Shown here: piece after piece, positions 35,756 to 38,431 of the stretch
How the letters are laid out: each line of letters opens with the position of its first letter
Numbering within the stretch: position 1 is the stretch's first letter
Origin: Clostridia bacterium
GTDB lineage: Bacteria > Bacillota > DSM-12270 > Thermacetogeniales > Thermacetogeniaceae
Assembly: GCA_902812435.1 (NCBI GenBank)
Contig: CADDZA010000008.1
Location: 1 to 38,431, forward strand
Length of the DNA: 38,431 nucleotides
Direction of reading: 5' to 3'
Program-made: the position numbers and the translations under genes
Notes under the pieces: generated by a model
Database searches by the model: none
Seen by the model: only the letters and a program-made list of their open reading frames with translations
Told to the model about the DNA's origin: nothing

Positions 35756-36970
35756 ATGGCGGGTAAATTCAAATTTAACACCATCGAAGAGGCTATTGAG
35801 GAAATCAAGGCGGGCAGGATGGTCATAGTTGTGGACGACGAGGACAGGGAAAACGAAGGGGATCTGGTTATAGCGGCAGAAAAGGTTACTCCTGATGCCA
35901 TCAACTTTATGGCCACCTACGGCAAGGGCCTGATCTGTATGCCTGTTACAGGAGAACGTCTAGACGAACTGGAAATACAACCGATGGTGACTCAGAACAC
36001 GGATAGCCTCGAAACTGCCTTTACCGTTTCGGTGGACGCGGCCACGGTAACCACAGGGATTTCTGCATTTGAGCGCGCCCTTACTGTAAAAACAATAATA
36101 GATCCCAGAACAAAGCCTCACGACCTCCGGCGGCCGGGCCATATTTTCCCGCTTAGGGCCAAAGACGGAGGTGTTTTAAGAAGGACCGGCCACACGGAGG
36201 CTGCAGTTGACCTGGCCCGCCTGGCGGGGCTCTATCCTGCAGGAGTAATCTGCGAAATAATGAATGAGGACGGTACCATGGCGCGGGTCCCTGCCCTCTT
36301 TGAGTTTGCAAGAAAACACGGCCTGAAAATCATCACCATCGCGGATCTCATCGAATACCGCCGCCGTACGGAAAAGTTGATTCGAAGGGTCGCCACCACC
36401 AACCTCCCCACAAAATACGGTGTTTTTACCGCCGTGGCCTATGAGACCATCCTTGATCACAACTGTCACATCGCCCTGGTCAAAGGCGAGATTACTCCTG
36501 ATCGTCCTGTCCTGACCAGGGTTCACTCCGAGTGTTTGACTGGGGACGTGTTCGGCTCTCTCAGGTGCGACTGTGGCGAACAGCTAGCCCAGGCCCTGCG
36601 GATGATTGCCAAAGAAGGAACAGGTGTTATCCTCTACATGCGTCAGGAGGGCCGGGGCATTGGTTTGTTGAACAAGATCCGCGCTTATAATCTTCAGGAC
36701 AAGGGGTGCGATACGGTGGAAGCCAACGAACTGCTCGGTTTTCCACCTGACCTGAGGGATTACGGATTCGGGGCACAGATCCTTGCTGACCTGGGGTTGA
36801 AAAAAATCAGGCTGCTCACAAACAACCCGAGGAAAATAGCAGGGCTTGAGGGTTACGGACTCGAAATTGTGGAAAGAGTGCCTATTGAAATTCCACCCGT
36901 TGCCGAGAATCAGCGATACCTGAAAACGAAAAAGGAAAAATTAGGGCATCTGCTTGCCCTGAGAAAATAG
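35756..36970 (+). CDS. ribBA: Bifunctional 3,4-dihydroxy-2-butanone 4-phosphate synthase / GTP cyclohydrolase II
   Basis: This enzyme provides both precursors of riboflavin. The 404-residue protein has an N-terminal RibB domain (about 1-200) with the acidic metal-binding cluster [10 protein letters not shown] near residues 27-36 and the GHTEAAVDL motif. The C-terminal RibA domain has three zinc cysteines in [16 protein letters not shown] (about residues 258-273) and RQEGRGIGL. Both active sites look intact. CAGGAGGGAG precedes the ATG. Confidence 0.97.
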   Translation: MAGKFKFNTIEEAIEEIKAGRMVIVVDDEDRENEGDLVIAAEKVTPDAINFMATYGKGLICMPVTGERLDELEIQPMVTQNTDSLETAFTVSVDAATVTTGISAFERALTVKTIIDPRTKPHDLRRPGHIFPLRAKDGGVLRRTGHTEAAVDLARLAGLYPAGVICEIMNEDGTMARVPALFEFARKHGLKIITIADLIEYRRRTEKLIRRVATTNLPTKYGVFTAVAYETILDHNCHIALVKGEITPDRPVLTRVHSECLTGDVFGSLRCDCGEQLAQALRMIAKEGTGVILYMRQEGRGIGLLNKIRAYNLQDKGCDTVEANELLGFPPDLRDYGFGAQILADLGLKKIRLLTNNPRKIAGLEGYGLEIVERVPIEIPPVAENQRYLKTKKEKLGHLLALRK

Positions 36971-36985
36971 AAAGGAGCATGTTTC

Positions 36986-37471
36986 ATGACAAGGACCTTT
37001 GAAGGAAAATTGTTTGGACAGGGACTGCGGATTGGGATCGTTGTGGCAAGGTTTAACGAGTTTATAACCAGCAAACTGCTTAGTGGGGCCCTTGATATGC
37101 TGCACAGGCATGGGGTAGAGGACGATCTGATTGAAATCGCCTGGGTACCAGGTGCTTTCGAAATCCCCCTTGCCGCTAAAAAAATGATAGGGCGCGGCTA
37201 TGACGGTGTTATCTGCCTCGGTGCAGTGATCAGGGGAGCCACTCCTCACTTTGATTATATTGCCAGCGAGGTTACTAAAGGGATTGCCCAGGTCGGTCTC
37301 GATGCCGGTATTCCGGTTGTCTACGGCTTGATCACCGCCGATACACTGGAGCAGGCCATTGAACGAGCGGGAACAAAGGCAGGCAACAAGGGTGCTGACG
37401 CTGCCCTCACCGTTCTAGAAATGGTAAACCTTTTTAAAGAATTAAGAGGAAATTCCAGAATACGGGTGTAA
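36986..37471 (+). CDS. ribH: 6,7-dimethyl-8-ribityllumazine synthase
   Basis: RibH condenses the two precursors into lumazine, the substrate of riboflavin synthase, and assembles into an icosahedral or pentameric shell. The 161-residue protein carries [11 protein letters not shown], the [11 protein letters not shown] motif and the catalytic histidine in [16 protein letters not shown]. It ends the riboflavin gene set; ribF (flavokinase) is not in the window, which is normal. AAAGGAG lies upstream of the ATG at 36986. Confidence 0.97.
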   Translation: MTRTFEGKLFGQGLRIGIVVARFNEFITSKLLSGALDMLHRHGVEDDLIEIAWVPGAFEIPLAAKKMIGRGYDGVICLGAVIRGATPHFDYIASEVTKGIAQVGLDAGIPVVYGLITADTLEQAIERAGTKAGNKGADAALTVLEMVNLFKELRGNSRIRV

Positions 37472-37483
37472 AGGGGAATCCTG

Positions 37484-38038
37484 ATGCGGATTGGAATTAT
37501 CAGCGACACTCATGGGTCGATTTCTGCCTGGGAAAAGGTTACTTCTTCTGTTTTTAAAGATGTGGATTTGATCATCCATGCAGGGGATGTCTTGTATCAC
37601 GGCCCTCGTAACCCCCTGCCGGACGGATATGATCCTCAGAAGTTGGCCGCGGCTATCAATTCTTCCAGGATCCCGATCATTATCTCCCGGGGGAATTGTG
37701 ATGCCGAAATCGATCAGATGCTGGTGGAATGGCCGTTGCAATCTCCGTATGCTTTTCTGCAAATTGAAAGCCTGCGCTTTTTGGTGAATCATGGGCACCA
37801 ACTGTCGCCACATGATATGCAGACGCAGGCTGAACGCCACAGGGTTCAATTTTTCATATTTGGGCACTCGCATGTCCCAGAAATTTTAAAGAAAAACGAA
37901 ACAATTTTCATCAATCCGGGTTCCCCGTCACTCTCTAAAGACCCTCAAAAAAGGCGAACAGTTGCTATCCTGGAAGCCGGGCGTGCCTGCCTGGTAGACA
38001 TCGAAACCCAGGAGATCATCCAGGAGGTTTCGTTCTAA
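37484..38038 (+). CDS. yfcE: YfcE/MJ0936-type metallophosphoesterase
   Basis: This 184-residue protein belongs to the calcineurin-like phosphodiesterase group typified by E. coli YfcE. The metal-binding motifs appear in order: ISDTHG near residues 6-11, HAGDVLYHG, RGNCD, NHGH and FGHSHVPE, with NPGS following. Family members hydrolyse phosphodiesters in vitro, and the physiological substrate is usually unknown. It starts 12 bases after ribH and may share its transcript. Its stop lies five bases from the rpmB stop, so the genes converge without a visible terminator between them. Confidence 0.9.
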   Translation: MRIGIISDTHGSISAWEKVTSSVFKDVDLIIHAGDVLYHGPRNPLPDGYDPQKLAAAINSSRIPIIISRGNCDAEIDQMLVEWPLQSPYAFLQIESLRFLVNHGHQLSPHDMQTQAERHRVQFFIFGHSHVPEILKKNETIFINPGSPSLSKDPQKRRTVAILEAGRACLVDIETQEIIQEVSF

Positions 38039-38043
38039 CTAAA

Positions 38044-38232
38044 TTAAAGGGCTCGTTTTACTTTTCCCGATTTCAGACAACGGGTGCAGACCTGCATGCG
38101 AACTGGTCTTCCATTAATGACGGTCCGGACGGGCTGTAAGTTAGGAGACCAGGTTCTTTTTGTGCGAATATGAGAGTGACTTACCTGCATCCCAACCCTA
38201 ACCCCTTTTCCGCATATAGCGCATTTCGCCAT
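38044..38232 (-). CDS. rpmB: 50S ribosomal protein L28 (zinc-binding form)
   Basis: L28 is a small 50S subunit protein. The 62-residue product starts [10 protein letters not shown] and contains two CxxC pairs (Cys4/Cys7 and Cys49/Cys52), the zinc-ribbon C+ version of L28 that some genomes replace with a cysteine-free copy under zinc limitation. The block [19 protein letters not shown] is diagnostic. GAAAGGAGGATATC precedes the ATG. A matching promoter lies at 38260-38288. Confidence 0.97.
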   Translation of the reverse strand: MAKCAICGKGVRVGMQVSHSHIRTKRTWSPNLQPVRTVINGRPVRMQVCTRCLKSGKVKRAL

Positions 38233-38259
38233 CTGATATCCTCCTTTCTCACAAACCCT

Positions 38260-38288
38260 ATTCTAACAAAAAGAGGATCTCATGACAA
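38260..38288 (-). promoter_or_regulatory. Promoter of rpmB
   Basis: On the minus strand, TTGTCA (plus positions 38283-38288) is followed after exactly 17 nt by TAGAAT (38260-38265), about 28 nt before the rpmB ATG. The -35 lies 17 nt from the end of the right inverted repeat. Confidence 0.75.
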
Positions 38289-38305
38289 GGAAAATAGACG
38301 TTTAT

Positions 38306-38430
38306 CAGAACCCGCGCCCCCAGTATTTACCATCCCTACATTTCAACAGCCACAAGGCTTCCAGCTACAGCACCTGGTAAAGAGTGTAAATAACCCCTTT
38401 TCCCTAAATTACCTGTTTTTTTCAGGGAAC
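38306..38430. repeat. Right copy of the 125-bp exact terminal inverted repeat
   Basis: This is the exact reverse complement of 1-125; the flanking bases differ completely beyond 38306. Reading into the repeat, a short open frame continues from ATG 38282 to a stop at about 38381 (ending in SSYSTW), and the same last 24 codons occur in the left copy. The frame is too short and unfamiliar to call a gene. Confidence 0.9.
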
Positions 38431-38431
38431 A

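Noticed and set aside
38282-38383. A short plus-strand frame from MTRKIDVYQNP to SSYSTW running into the right repeat
   Set aside because: It is about 33 codons, begins within the rpmB promoter, and has no recognisable family. The shared end simply follows from the repeat being identical at both ends.

Overview
The window is a gene-dense piece of a Gram-positive, probably spore-forming chromosome of the class Clostridia. It resembles the Peptococcaceae, Moorella or Thermacetogenium kind of organism, but I cannot place it at genus level from sequence alone. The evidence is PyrR-type attenuation of a complete pyr operon with a pyrK/pyrD (class 1B) dihydroorotate dehydrogenase, the LL-diaminopimelate aminotransferase lysine route, RemA, RqcH, a PASTA kinase, a four-cysteine L28, and a CooC nickel-insertion ATPase. 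CooC points to carbon monoxide dehydrogenase and the Wood-Ljungdahl pathway elsewhere in the genome. GTG and TTG starts are frequent.

Layout. (1) 1-125 is one copy of an exact 125-bp inverted repeat whose other copy is at 38306-38430. (2) 143-10550 is the pyrimidine operon pyrR-pyrB-pyrC-carA-carB-pyrK-pyrD-pyrF-pyrE. It has a strong promoter and two PyrR attenuators, and together the genes encode the whole route to UMP. A small SASP-like gene follows. (3) 10872-13482, minus strand, holds cooC and rqcH. (4) 13795-20308, plus strand, holds dapF and dapL, then yicC, remA, gmk, rpoZ, coaBC and metK. (5) 20309-20772 is a 464-bp gap without a convincing gene. It holds a roughly 205-nt nested inverted-repeat structure, a diverged direct repeat, a strong terminator and an extended -10 promoter. 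(6) 20773-33703 holds priA, def, fmt, a DUF116 membrane protein, rsmB, an FhaA-type protein, an FHA-FtsW/RodA fusion, a class B PBP, a PASTA kinase, rsgA and rpe. (7) 33690-37471 is the riboflavin operon ribD-ribE-ribBA-ribH behind a promoter and an FMN riboswitch with a terminator. A YfcE-type phosphoesterase follows. (8) rpmB lies on the minus strand at the right edge, next to the second inverted repeat.

Most of this is ordinary housekeeping sequence. The most unusual items are these: the fusion of a membrane-anchored FHA domain to a SEDS glycosyltransferase inside a Ser/Thr-kinase cell-wall cluster with no visible PP2C phosphatase; the large structured element between metK and priA, part of which recurs upstream of dapF; a PriA that seems to lack its winged-helix segment; and the inverted repeats at both ends, each stopping exactly 17 nt before the -35 box of an inward-facing promoter. 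The terminal repeats most simply mean that the sequence runs into copies of one multi-copy element at both ends, though an assembly effect is possible. No tRNA, rRNA, CRISPR array or complete transposase was found.
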